Assembly (NCBI GenBank): GCA_947302515.1
Contig: CAMYVT010000024.1
Span: forward strand, 1 to 17,943
DNA: 17,943 bases
Source: an uncultured Caryophanales bacterium
GTDB lineage: Bacteria; Bacillota_I; Bacilli_A; RF39; UBA660
Reading direction: 5' to 3'
Shown here: piece by piece, positions 6,280 to 14,208 of the stretch
How the letters are laid out: each line of letters begins with the position of its first letter
Numbering within the stretch: position 1 is the stretch's first letter
Position numbers and translations under genes: made by a program
The notes under the pieces: model-generated
The model's database searches: none
What the model was told of the DNA's origin: nothing
Seen by the model: the letters and a program-made list of their open reading frames with translations, nothing else

Positions 6280-7386
6280 CTATCCCTCCTTGTCATATGG
6301 ATTCCTCATAATATTATGTTTATATAATTCATCAATAATTATAACATCAAGTATATCTTTTTTTAAAAATTTATTATTATCTATAGAACAACTATATATA
6401 TTATAATAATGAGTAGGTAGTATTCCCATTTCTCCTTTAGGAATAATATAAGTTAAAATATTATAATTATTCTTTTTAGCATCTTTCCATAGTAACTTAG
6501 AAAATTCTAGCTCTAATTCTCTTCTATAATTAAAACATCTAAATATAACTTGTCCATATAAATTATCATTATTATTTAAGATATATTTATTAAGATAAAA
6601 TACTACTCTACTAGTAAAGTATTCTTTTATATTAGAAATATCATAGTTATCTTTAATAGTATTATATAAACTATCATAACTAATATTAAAATTTGATAAG
6701 GAAAATTTTTCTCTTAGTTTAGGACACAATTCATATATATAATCTTTAACAATACAATTATTTAAACTATTAGAGTAAGTATCTTTTTGAAATAAGAATA
6801 AATATTCTAAAACAAGTTCAAATAAATATACTTTTAAGATTTTAGAATTACTCATTATATTAAATATTTCATTAATATTATCAGGATTATCTACTAAAGA
6901 TATTATTTTATTAGAATCATCAATAATATTATTAATATATTTATCTAATAAATACTTATCAATATCATAATTATTATTTTTATAAATATAATAATACCAT
7001 TTACCATAATCTAAGTAATCAACATATCCAATTTTATTATTAATAGATTCTATTATAATACCATCAATAGAATTATTATCATTTAAAAACATAGGTAATT
7101 CTTTATTAATAATATAATCACCTAAATTATGAATAGAATTATTATATAAAGGTACAGTATAAACTACTCCACCCAATCCCCCAGAACTACAATATAGTTT
7201 TTTTAAAGAAACTATATCCTTAAATTTAGGAGTAATGTGCAGATAACTATTACACTTCAAAAGATTATTTAAACATCTTTTTAAATAATCTTTTATATTA
7301 TTATTAATATATGGATTATCATAATATTCATCTATTATTTTATCAGTATATAAATTTATTATATTATTTTTATTTCTTTTAGACAT
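6280..7386 (-). CDS. Unrecognised 368-residue protein
   Basis: I do not recognise a family. It is a soluble, Asn/Tyr/Ile-rich protein with no signal peptide or membrane segment. Visible landmarks are CSSGGLGGVVYTVPLYN near residues 67-83, a helical middle containing FELVLEYLFLF, and a C-terminal part with RCFNYRRELELEFSKLL, then YIIPKGEMGILPTHYYN and a final ILDVIIIDEL strand and helix. The Gly-rich SSGGLGG could be a phosphate-binding loop, but no canonical motif follows. The start at 7386 has AGAGGAAT about seven bases upstream and overlaps the oxidoreductase-HD gene by 28 bases. The Nudix gene follows one base after its stop. Position in the operon suggests it shares a pathway with the fusion enzyme, Nudix and kinase. 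Confidence 0.8.
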   Translation of the reverse strand: MSKRNKNNIINLYTDKIIDEYYDNPYINNNIKDYLKRCLNNLLKCNSYLHITPKFKDIVSLKKLYCSSGGLGGVVYTVPLYNNSIHNLGDYIINKELPMFLNDNNSIDGIIIESINNKIGYVDYLDYGKWYYYIYKNNNYDIDKYLLDKYINNIIDDSNKIISLVDNPDNINEIFNIMSNSKILKVYLFELVLEYLFLFQKDTYSNSLNNCIVKDYIYELCPKLREKFSLSNFNISYDSLYNTIKDNYDISNIKEYFTSRVVFYLNKYILNNNDNLYGQVIFRCFNYRRELELEFSKLLWKDAKKNNYNILTYIIPKGEMGILPTHYYNIYSCSIDNNKFLKKDILDVIIIDELYKHNIMRNPYDKEG

Positions 7387-9524
7387 AATTTAAATTCCTC
7401 TATTATTTTATTAATATCATTTATATTATAAGTCTTTTTTTCAACTAATAAAGTAATATACTTACATATTTCTAATATTTCTTCATCAATATTCATAAAT
7501 AAATATTCTTTTTTAATCCACCATTTTTCTTTAGGTAAACGATATCTATCTAAAGCATCTGCTGTTTTAATTAGTACAGTATAAATATCATTATTATCAG
7601 TTTTACTATCATGATTAGAAATAGCTTCAATTATATTATTATCAATATAATTATAATTCTTTTTAATCCATTTAGCAGATCTCATACCATGTTTTTTATC
7701 AGTATTATCATTTTTTCTTTTTAAATCATGATATAAAGAAGCTTGAAGTAATTCAATTAAATCTTCATTTTTAATCTTAATATTATAGTATTGTACTAGT
7801 AACCAAATATATAATGAAACACGTAATTGATGTCTAATACCATGAATACCTAAACTATTATTCTTTTCATATGCTTTAATATTAAAATCTAATTTTTTAA
7901 TTGGATATTTTTTATATTTACTAAATAAATCTTTTATTTTATTAGAATTAATCTTAATATTAAGATTCTTTTCTAACCATAATACAGATTCTTTATCCAT
8001 GTATTGATGTTTAGGATAAGGTCTTTCTTCTAATTCTTTATATAAAGGAATTATTTCTTTTTTCTTTTTATAAACTACTAATGGATTTTTACCATGCTTT
8101 CTTAGTAAAGCAGATTTATAAATAGAAGATAGTATTGCAATAGATTCTTCTTGATCTTCTATATCAGAAAATCTTACTACACAATTATCAGTAATTGATT
8201 TTATAAAAGAAACTATAGCTGCTCTTCTAGCATCTTCTTGATGTCCTCTAGAATAACCTTTTAATATATGATTTTCTAAATCATCAAGAGATATTTTCTC
8301 ATAACTCTTCCAGTCTTTAAACATTTTACTATTTCTAAATACATGTATATCTAAATGATATTCTCCACCAATATTACTATGATTAGTTTTCTCATTTAAT
8401 ATTTCTTCAGATTGATAAGATTCATAAATAATAGTTTGAAAAGGTCCCTGTACTAAATAATGCATTTCATGTCTAATTCTACCATTACCTTTATATAAAT
8501 CTCTTCCTAAAGCATTAGGCCAATCCCTTTGACTAAAACTATTATGTAATAAACTATATTGACCAATAGTAGTAACATCATTATCTTTATTTTTATAACA
8601 AACATCTATTTGAGCATCAATTTCACCATAATCTTTTACTAATTTTTTATATTCTTTTAATTCATATTTAATAGGATCATTAACATCAAACAACTTAGAA
8701 TACTCTTCATAAGGTAATTGATTAACAAAATCTTTTGGATACATAAAGTTACTAGTAACTTCAATCTTTTTAGGTTTTTGATTTTTATTTCTAATACTAG
8801 ATCTAATTAACCAATCAATAATATCAATTGAATGATAACCGGAATGAGAGCATTTACCATAACCTTGATTATATGGATGATAATCCTGTTCTATAATTTC
8901 TGATGGCATTCTCCATTGACCATCACAATGCATTGTTTGAAAAGCTGTAATAGGAACTCCAGTTCTATCAACAACTTCATCAATAAGTTCTCTAATTTTT
9001 TGGAAAGCAACATGATATCTTCTTTGAGTTAATAATTCAAAAACAAGGTTAGGATATTTTTTCTTTTGCTTTCTATAAAGTTTTAATAAATCAGTATAAT
9101 CTTTAGATAATTGTTTAACTGATTTCATACTAGAAGCTAGATTTAGCGGTGTTGAAATTGGCTTATCCATTAAAATATTAAGTCCATTTTTAAGTGCCCA
9201 TTTAGCATAAGCAACATGAGCACAAGGTTCTGTACTAATAAAAACCGCATTAATCTTTCTCTTCTTTACTATTAGGTCAAGTCTATCACTTAACTCTCTC
9301 GAAATAGTATTCTTTTTAATAATTTGTTCCTTTTTATTCAAATAAATAAGGTTATAAGGACCATAATTATTTTTCTTCAAGTAATCATCAATAACATTTT
9401 TTTGAGATACTAAATCTACAATAGTATCTATTTTAACATTAAGATTTTTTTGTTCCAAATTAACAATAGGAACATGAATACGTCTTGCATGTGGACCACA
9501 ACCTATTAATAAAATATTAATCAT
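7359..9524 (-). CDS. Gfo/Idh/MocA oxidoreductase fused to an HD domain
   Basis: 721 residues. Residues 1 to about 490 are a Gfo/Idh/MocA-type NAD(P)-dependent oxidoreductase: dinucleotide fold IGCGPHAR (7-14), ISTEPCAHVAYAKWAL, the DKP sugar-dehydrogenase motif (120-122, normally EKP) and GYHSIDIIDW (229-238) with the usual catalytic-type His. Residues about 555-720 are an HD phosphohydrolase-like domain: H565, the HD pair H599-D600, H638-D639 and D656 in KTADALDRYR. The oxidoreductase part is longer than the usual 330-400, with an insertion around 145-185 and 280-360. The ATG at 9524 follows GGGGG by eight bases; a TTG 15 bases upstream was rejected. It is first in the operon. The fusion suggests a reaction linking a sugar or cyclitol-like substrate to a phosphate ester, which is inferred only. 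Confidence 0.85.
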   Translation of the reverse strand: MINILLIGCGPHARRIHVPIVNLEQKNLNVKIDTIVDLVSQKNVIDDYLKKNNYGPYNLIYLNKKEQIIKKNTISRELSDRLDLIVKKRKINAVFISTEPCAHVAYAKWALKNGLNILMDKPISTPLNLASSMKSVKQLSKDYTDLLKLYRKQKKKYPNLVFELLTQRRYHVAFQKIRELIDEVVDRTGVPITAFQTMHCDGQWRMPSEIIEQDYHPYNQGYGKCSHSGYHSIDIIDWLIRSSIRNKNQKPKKIEVTSNFMYPKDFVNQLPYEEYSKLFDVNDPIKYELKEYKKLVKDYGEIDAQIDVCYKNKDNDVTTIGQYSLLHNSFSQRDWPNALGRDLYKGNGRIRHEMHYLVQGPFQTIIYESYQSEEILNEKTNHSNIGGEYHLDIHVFRNSKMFKDWKSYEKISLDDLENHILKGYSRGHQEDARRAAIVSFIKSITDNCVVRFSDIEDQEESIAILSSIYKSALLRKHGKNPLVVYKKKKEIIPLYKELEERPYPKHQYMDKESVLWLEKNLNIKINSNKIKDLFSKYKKYPIKKLDFNIKAYEKNNSLGIHGIRHQLRVSLYIWLLVQYYNIKIKNEDLIELLQASLYHDLKRKNDNTDKKHGMRSAKWIKKNYNYIDNNIIEAISNHDSKTDNNDIYTVLIKTADALDRYRLPKEKWWIKKEYLFMNIDEEILEICKYITLLVEKKTYNINDINKIIEEFKLCLKEIKII

Positions 9525-9576
9525 AGACAATACCCCCAAATCTTACTTATATAATAACATAACATTATAATAATTA

Positions 9577-9585
9577 ATTATAACA
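9577..9585 (-). promoter_or_regulatory. Extended -10 promoter (TGTTATAAT) of the five-gene operon
   Basis: TGTTATAAT about 52 bases upstream of the ATG at 9524, leaving a roughly 45-base A+T-rich leader. It sits just downstream of the acyltransferase terminator. Confidence 0.55.
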
Positions 9586-9607
9586 GTTTTTTATATGTAT
9601 ATAAAAG

Positions 9608-9633
9608 AAAAGACTAGTAATACTAATCTTTTT
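9608..9633 (-). terminator. GACTAG-type terminator after the acyltransferase gene
   Basis: AAAAGACTAGT (9608-9618) pairs with ACTAATCTTTT (9622-9632), allowing one G-T pair, around a 3-base loop. The TAG stop of the acyltransferase (9623-9625) is in one arm. Confidence 0.75.
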
Positions 9634-10648
9634 TTATTAAATGAATATTATTTTTTAAATATTTTTCATATGGAGCAATAAATTTAGTAACAATATAAAT
9701 AAGCATAAATGAATAAATATATACATGTAATGGACTATTAAGAGATAATTTTAATGAAATTGTTTCAAATAAACATACAAAACTCATCTTAATAATATCT
9801 TCATTACAACATAAATATAAAGTTTCTCTTCCAATATCATTTAATACTTTAATATTTTCACAACACTTAGATATAACTAATATCATCCATATTGGTATTA
9901 AAGAAGTAAATACTGGTACAAAATAACTAATTACAGGTATATCTCCCAATATTGAAGAAAGAATATTTCTACCAAAGAATAAAAAGAAAGAATAACCAAT
10001 ACTTAATATAAAAGTTATTATAACTACAATTTTTTTCCATGATTTATCTAAGATAAATAAATCTAAAATATAAGGGTAAACAATATAACCCAATGAGAAA
10101 AATAATATAAAATACATCGCACTATCAATATTATATATTAAATGAGGTTCTACTAATGGATGAGGGCTAATAATTTGTGATGAAATAATAAATAATAAAA
10201 TACAACAATCTAATATTAATAATTTAGATTTAGTCGCCTTTAATAATTTAAATATAATTTCTATTACAAATAAACAAGATAAAAACCATAAAGATCCAGC
10301 AGGAATAAAAGTATTACGAATATCACCCATAAAAATATTAATAATCATATTATAAATATCCATAATACTGCTACTATTCATAATAGAATATAATATTAAA
10401 GCAATAAAACTAAAAGTAAAGAAAGGTAACATTATCATTTTAAATCTTTTAATAATATAAGGAATAATTCTTTCTTCATGATCATAATAATTCATACATC
10501 CAGATAAAAAGAAGAATAATGCTACATGAAAAGTAAAAACAAAGGGAGTGCTTCTACCAGCAGATTCTCCAAAATGGCCTAAATAAATTAAGAATATTCC
10601 TATACCTTTAGCAACGTCAACCCATTGAACCCTCTCTTTTTTAACCAT
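9623..10648 (-). CDS. Acyltransferase-3 family membrane protein
   Basis: 341 residues with about ten hydrophobic segments, the length and hydropathy of the acyltransferase 3 family (OatA or fucose 4-O-acetylase type). The family start motif is clear: RVQWVDVAKGIGIFLIYLGH (7-26), in which the His of LGH is the conserved catalytic candidate. Other signs are FTFHVALFFFLSGC, AGSLWFLSCLFV and a late IGRETLYLCC segment. Such enzymes O-acylate a surface sugar or glycan using acyl-CoA at the membrane. The target is not known, and no polysaccharide genes adjoin. It is a single-gene unit with terminators on both sides. The start at 10648 has AGGAGGG nine bases upstream. Confidence 0.88.
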   Translation of the reverse strand: MVKKERVQWVDVAKGIGIFLIYLGHFGESAGRSTPFVFTFHVALFFFLSGCMNYYDHEERIIPYIIKRFKMIMLPFFTFSFIALILYSIMNSSSIMDIYNMIINIFMGDIRNTFIPAGSLWFLSCLFVIEIIFKLLKATKSKLLILDCCILLFIISSQIISPHPLVEPHLIYNIDSAMYFILFFSLGYIVYPYILDLFILDKSWKKIVVIITFILSIGYSFFLFFGRNILSSILGDIPVISYFVPVFTSLIPIWMILVISKCCENIKVLNDIGRETLYLCCNEDIIKMSFVCLFETISLKLSLNSPLHVYIYSFMLIYIVTKFIAPYEKYLKNNIHLIKKD

Positions 10649-10680
10649 ACACCGTACCCTCCTGACTATATTCTATATAA

Positions 10681-10689
10681 AGTATAACA
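10681..10689 (-). promoter_or_regulatory. Extended -10 promoter (TGTTATACT) of the acyltransferase gene
   Basis: TGTTATACT on the minus strand immediately after the T-tract of the preceding terminator and about 33 bases before the ATG. Confidence 0.5.
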
Positions 10690-10690
10690 C

Positions 10691-10715
10691 AAAAAAAGAC
10701 TAGATATCTAGTCTT
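10691..10715 (-). terminator. GACTAG-type terminator after the metallopeptidase-like gene
   Basis: A 20-base perfect palindrome, AAGACTAGAT (10696-10705) with ATCTAGTCTT (10706-10715), followed on the minus strand by seven T. The apical bases would open to make the loop. Confidence 0.75.
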
Positions 10716-10719
10716 AAAA

Positions 10720-12237
10720 TTACACATCAGAAGAATAATCATTAATTGTATATTGTGAATTTCTAGCTACAACCATTTCTTTGAAATGACGATTCATACT
10801 AGAAAATACTTCATCTCTCCTATCAACAATACTATAATACTGTCTAGTAAGAGGAGTATCATCTCTAGCATTAATTTCATCAAATAATTGTTGTCTTAAA
10901 GACCAACTAAAAGTAGAATAATCTTCATTAACTAAACTATTTAATTTATCAAAATTTTCTTTCCCTACTGCATCAAACAATACTTGCATATTACCAGTTA
11001 ATCTACTTTGAATAATTTCTCTTTTATATGTTTCATAAAAATCTCTAACAATATATTCTTGATCTAAATAAGTTGAACTAAAACGAGCAGGATTAGAACC
11101 ACCAAATAAATAACCAGTTCTTTGCCAAAATAATTCATGTATATCACGTGTTAGTAATTCATTTATTACTTCATTAAATCTTTCATACTCTCTAGGAATT
11201 CTTTTAGTCTCAATAGAGGCAGATGACTCTCCAACAATAGTAAAAGCAGAATCCCAACCAGATCTCATTTCTACTTCATTTCCCAAAGAACCAACTAAAG
11301 ATAATTCTAAAACATGATTCAATTCATGAATTATAACTTCATCACGTATATCATCATTACTACCAGTATAAACAATCATTTGCGGAAATGCTTCAAAAAC
11401 CCCATTACTCCTTCTAACATTTGGAATAACACAATTATTTTGAGGTCTTAAATACATCAAAGCAAAATCTGCACTAAAATCACCTAAAAGCCCTAATTCA
11501 TCAGCTTCTCTCCTAAAAAGGCAATTAGGATACATCTCAAGTCCACATTCAAGATAATACGCATCTGAAACTTCTTTTTTAATTCTCAATATTTCACTAA
11601 TAACATCTTGTGAAGGAATTAATTTATCAAACATAGATTTATCTAAGGATGAATCATCAACATCAATACCCAATGCTTCAAAATAACCTCTTCTTGCATT
11701 AATAATAACTTGTTTTTCAAATATATCAACTTCAGGATCTTCTAATTTAGCATCCATCTCTGAAGTAAAATATTCAAAAATAGATTCAGAATTAAAAGAA
11801 CCAATAAGCGTATAAAGATCATTACAATTATTTTTTAAACTAAAAACAAACAAAGCATAATCAGATTCTAGATAATCATCAATATTATCCTGAAATTTTT
11901 CTGGCAAAAAATGTCTAATTCTACTAGCAAATTCTTTGTTATATTTTTGAAGTAAACGTATTTCAGTTTCTTTATTTGCATCCAAAAAATCATAATAAAC
12001 ACCATATAATTGTCTACACATTTTTTCACCATGAATAGATTCTAAAAAAGATAATACTTCTCTTAAATCATCATCTTTTTGATAGGCAATAATATGTAAA
12101 TTAGATAATTTCTCTTCTATTAAAGATCTATATTGTTCTCCATAAAAATCAACAAAAGCATCAATATAAAAACTTAAATGATCCCTTAAATATGATGTTG
12201 GTTCTAAAAATCTAGCAATTACACTTTCATCTATCAT
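10720..12237 (-). CDS. Putative zinc metallopeptidase with HELNH motif
   Basis: 505 residues, no signal peptide. The zincin motif HELNH is at 304-308 in the context EVIIHELNHVLE, with a second conserved-looking acidic helix EVINELLTRD about 50 residues later (Glu near 360), the place where a gluzincin-type third ligand would be. The N-terminal half is largely helical and acidic, without a recognised domain. It may be a peptidase or a degenerate relative; the substrate and family are unknown. The ATG at 12237 was preferred to a TTG at 12252 because GGAG lies nine bases before it. The gene overlaps the 103-residue gene upstream by 11 bases, so the two are probably co-translated. Confidence 0.7.
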   Translation of the reverse strand: MIDESVIARFLEPTSYLRDHLSFYIDAFVDFYGEQYRSLIEEKLSNLHIIAYQKDDDLREVLSFLESIHGEKMCRQLYGVYYDFLDANKETEIRLLQKYNKEFASRIRHFLPEKFQDNIDDYLESDYALFVFSLKNNCNDLYTLIGSFNSESIFEYFTSEMDAKLEDPEVDIFEKQVIINARRGYFEALGIDVDDSSLDKSMFDKLIPSQDVISEILRIKKEVSDAYYLECGLEMYPNCLFRREADELGLLGDFSADFALMYLRPQNNCVIPNVRRSNGVFEAFPQMIVYTGSNDDIRDEVIIHELNHVLELSLVGSLGNEVEMRSGWDSAFTIVGESSASIETKRIPREYERFNEVINELLTRDIHELFWQRTGYLFGGSNPARFSSTYLDQEYIVRDFYETYKREIIQSRLTGNMQVLFDAVGKENFDKLNSLVNEDYSTFSWSLRQQLFDEINARDDTPLTRQYYSIVDRRDEVFSSMNRHFKEMVVARNSQYTINDYSSDV

Positions 12238-12538
12238 GTTCAACATCTCCAATAATTCTCAATAATTCATCATATGAATCAGGAAAAACACCTTTTCCAT
12301 GATAAGTAGTTTTCTTATTAGAACAAACAGTTATAGTAAATTCTTCAGCATCTAAAACATTAGAAATACCATATTCATATTTCCAAGATGCTAATAACCT
12401 TAAAATATGATTTATTTTGTCATTATCAATATTTAACTTTTTATTATTCATATAACATACATTTAATTTAGGAACAATAAGTATCTTATAAATATCAAAA
12501 CCACCTCTAGAAATTAACATTTCAATAGAATCAACCAT
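12227..12538 (-). CDS. Unrecognised 103-residue protein
   Basis: Small, soluble, no signal. The N-terminal half has a strand-like IYKILIVPKLNVCYM; the C-terminal half has FTITVCSNKKTTYHGKGVFPDSYDELLRIIGDV. The pattern (short strands, then GKG-x-FP-x-SYDELL helix) suggests a compact alpha-beta domain but matches no family I can name. It is first in a two-gene unit and overlaps the HELNH protein by 11 bases, so it may be that protein's partner, inhibitor or substrate. The start at 12538 follows the GGTGAT ribosome-binding site that other genes in this window also use. Confidence 0.72.
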   Translation of the reverse strand: MVDSIEMLISRGGFDIYKILIVPKLNVCYMNNKKLNIDNDKINHILRLLASWKYEYGISNVLDAEEFTITVCSNKKTTYHGKGVFPDSYDELLRIIGDVEHDR

Positions 12539-12553
12539 ATTATCACCATAATA

Positions 12554-12562
12554 ATTATAACA
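12554..12562 (-). promoter_or_regulatory. Extended -10 promoter (TGTTATAAT) of the 103-residue/HELNH unit
   Basis: TGTTATAAT directly after the T-tract of the preceding terminator, about 16 bases before the ATG at 12538, so the leader is very short. Confidence 0.6.
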
Positions 12563-12588
12563 TAAAAAAAGACTATATTTATAGTCTT
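12563..12588 (-). terminator. GACTAT-type terminator after the TfoX/Nudix/GNAT operon
   Basis: AAGACTAT (12569-12576) pairs with ATAGTCTT (12581-12588) around a 4-base loop, followed by seven T on the minus strand. Confidence 0.75.
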
Positions 12589-12589
12589 A

Positions 12590-13330
12590 TTATAATAACT
12601 TTTTAAAAGCATTAGCATTTAAAATGGTATTAGATATAAATTCTCCTTCATAAAAATTTGCCCAATTATTAATAATACAAGGAGCATTTTTAGCTTTTTC
12701 TAAAGAATCAATCTTTACAAAATTTAATTTAATATCATTATCTTTAGCATAATCACTTAATTCTTTAACTTCATATTCTACATAAGGGCATTCATTTGAA
12801 TAATAAATGGTAAAATCTTTAGAATCAATTTTCATATTTCTAGCATTATCATTAAATTTAGGAGTATCATTAGAATCAAATGATAAAGCAAGAAGTTCAT
12901 AATCTTTAATAGTATCTACTACTTTAAAACCAAAATGTTCAAAGAACTTTTTTTCTCCCAAAAATGGTTTTTTCTTAGTAGATACTAAAGTACATAGACC
13001 ACTTTTCTTTTTACTTTTAGCATCATCTATTGCATATTCAAGTAATTCTCTAGCAATACCTTTACCTTTAAAACTACCAGCAACCCATAAACAATAAATG
13101 TATTCATAGTTTTTACCAGAAATAGGTACCCATGCAGTTTCAATTGGTTCATATTCTATAAATATTTTACCTCTAGCATTAAGTTTTCTAAATACATGTC
13201 CATCTTTTAATTTATTCTTAATCCATTCTTTCTTCTTATCAACACCATCTTGATGTTTAGGATCACCTATCGCACAACAAATATGTTCATCATCAATATT
13301 ATTTTCATCTAAATTGATATATTCATTCAT
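12590..13330 (-). CDS. GNAT acetyltransferase with YoaP-like C-terminal domain
   Basis: 246 residues. The N-terminal part (to about 150) is a GNAT acetyltransferase: IYCLWVAGSFKGKGIARELLEYA contains the acetyl-CoA loop (GKGIA, a Q/RxxGxG/A-like signature), and a KFFEHFGFKVVD segment is the usual late GNAT element. The C-terminal part (about 165-246) has a thioredoxin-like start (FTIYYSNECPYVEYEV) and ends with NFYEGEFISNTILNANAFKKL, typical of the YoaP-type domain. This two-domain order is known in Bacillota; the substrate is not. The gene overlaps the Nudix gene by 4 bases (ATGA), so it is coupled to it, and it ends just before a terminator. Confidence 0.85.
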   Translation of the reverse strand: MNEYINLDENNIDDEHICCAIGDPKHQDGVDKKKEWIKNKLKDGHVFRKLNARGKIFIEYEPIETAWVPISGKNYEYIYCLWVAGSFKGKGIARELLEYAIDDAKSKKKSGLCTLVSTKKKPFLGEKKFFEHFGFKVVDTIKDYELLALSFDSNDTPKFNDNARNMKIDSKDFTIYYSNECPYVEYEVKELSDYAKDNDIKLNFVKIDSLEKAKNAPCIINNWANFYEGEFISNTILNANAFKKLL

Positions 13331-13737
13331 AGATTCATTTTCTCCTTTACTGTATCAAAATATATTTTAGAAGATTCAGGAAATGTCATATTATCAGGTA
13401 AATCATCAGATAACATTATCTCAGACATTTCATATTCTTCAGGTAATTTTTCCAGTTCCAAAATATTACAAAAACATAATAATCCATATGTAGATATTTT
13501 ATAAACGCATATTGGCGTTAAATCTATTTTTGTAGCACCAGTTTCTTCATACATTTCTCTTTTAGCAGCATCTTTCCATGATTCTCCGTCTTCTATATGA
13601 CCACCAGGTATTTCCCAACCTTCTCTTTTTTTATTATAAGAAAACAGATACTTATCTTTATATCTACATACACATACTACTCTAGTATATTCACTCTCAT
13701 CACAATACCCTAAATCATAAGTACTAATTTCAAACAT
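13327..13737 (-). CDS. Nudix hydrolase, YtkD/8-oxo-dGTPase-like
   Basis: 136 residues. The full Nudix box runs from Gly46 to Ala68: G-x5-E52-x7-R60-E61-x2-E64-E65-x-G67. It is preceded by WEIPGGHIE, as in small Bacillus-type Nudix enzymes such as YtkD. Two Cys-rich strands (RVVCVCRYK and LLCFCNILE) flank the box. Expected activity is hydrolysis of a nucleoside triphosphate or related diphosphate; the exact substrate cannot be read from the sequence. It starts 8 bases after the TfoX-like stop and overlaps the GNAT gene downstream. Confidence 0.85.
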   Translation of the reverse strand: MFEISTYDLGYCDESEYTRVVCVCRYKDKYLFSYNKKREGWEIPGGHIEDGESWKDAAKREMYEETGATKIDLTPICVYKISTYGLLCFCNILELEKLPEEYEMSEIMLSDDLPDNMTFPESSKIYFDTVKEKMNL

Positions 13738-13745
13738 CTTATCAC

Positions 13746-14045
13746 CTATCTTTTATTATTTAAATCATTATAAGTATCAATAACAATATCTTTTAATAAA
13801 TCATTATTATCAATATCTTCTACAAAATACATAGCTTTAGCATTTTTATATGGAATAACTTCTTCCATATTATATTTAGAATTATTATCAGTTATTTTAA
13901 CTAATAATCTATCATCATATATTCCTCCAAATAATAAACCATTATAATATAACAAATATTCACCCATCATTGGTTTACAAGTAATAGAATCTAAATTACT
14001 TAACTGTTCTAAAATATAATCTCTATAATCTTTAGTAGAAGACAT
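13746..14045 (-). CDS. TfoX N-terminal domain protein
   Basis: 99 residues covering only the TfoX N-terminal domain: DYRDYILEQLS, a CKPMMGEYLLYYNG strand pair, GGIYDDRLLVKITD, then a PYKNAKAMYFVED segment. In gamma-proteobacteria TfoX/Sxy regulates competence; stand-alone N-domains in Bacillota are common and of unknown role. It is first in the TfoX, Nudix, GNAT operon. The start at 14045 follows AGAGGTG, with an extended -10 box upstream. It is also the first intact gene downstream of the yybP-ykoY riboswitch, about 110 bases past its terminator, but has its own promoter. Confidence 0.85.
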   Translation of the reverse strand: MSSTKDYRDYILEQLSNLDSITCKPMMGEYLLYYNGLLFGGIYDDRLLVKITDNNSKYNMEEVIPYKNAKAMYFVEDIDNNDLLKDIVIDTYNDLNNKR

Positions 14046-14067
14046 ATAAACACCTCTATTTAAAATA

Positions 14068-14076
14068 ATTATAACA
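14068..14076 (-). promoter_or_regulatory. Extended -10 promoter (TGTTATAAT) of the TfoX operon
   Basis: TGTTATAAT about 22 bases upstream of the ATG at 14045. Confidence 0.6.
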
Positions 14077-14090
14077 TAAAAATAGTATAA

Positions 14091-14156
14091 TTATTTAATC
14101 ATACTTTTATTTTTATCATATTCAATAAATTTAGCAATTTCTTCTGCAAAAATATT
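14091..14156 (-). pseudogene. Possible 3' remnant of the gene once controlled by the riboswitch
   Basis: After the riboswitch terminator an open frame without a usable start codon reads INIFAEEIAKFIEYDKNKSMIK and stops at TAA (14091-14093). It looks like the C-terminal tail of a protein whose body has been lost: codon use is gene-like, but no ribosome-binding site or start precedes it, and an in-frame stop lies just upstream. The protein of origin cannot be identified from about 20 residues. Confidence 0.35.
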
Positions 14157-14157
14157 T

Positions 14158-14208
14158 ATTAAAAATTAAAAGAAACAAGACAATTCACCTGTATAATGAA
14201 AGTCTTGT
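14158..14208 (-). terminator. Riboswitch expression-platform terminator
   Basis: AACAAGAC and GTCTTGTT (14201-14208 with 14173-14180) form an 8-bp stem with a 20-base loop, followed on the minus strand by TCTTTTAATTTTTA. The 5' arm overlaps the 3' part of the yybP-ykoY aptamer, so aptamer P1 and terminator cannot form together. Confidence 0.75.
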
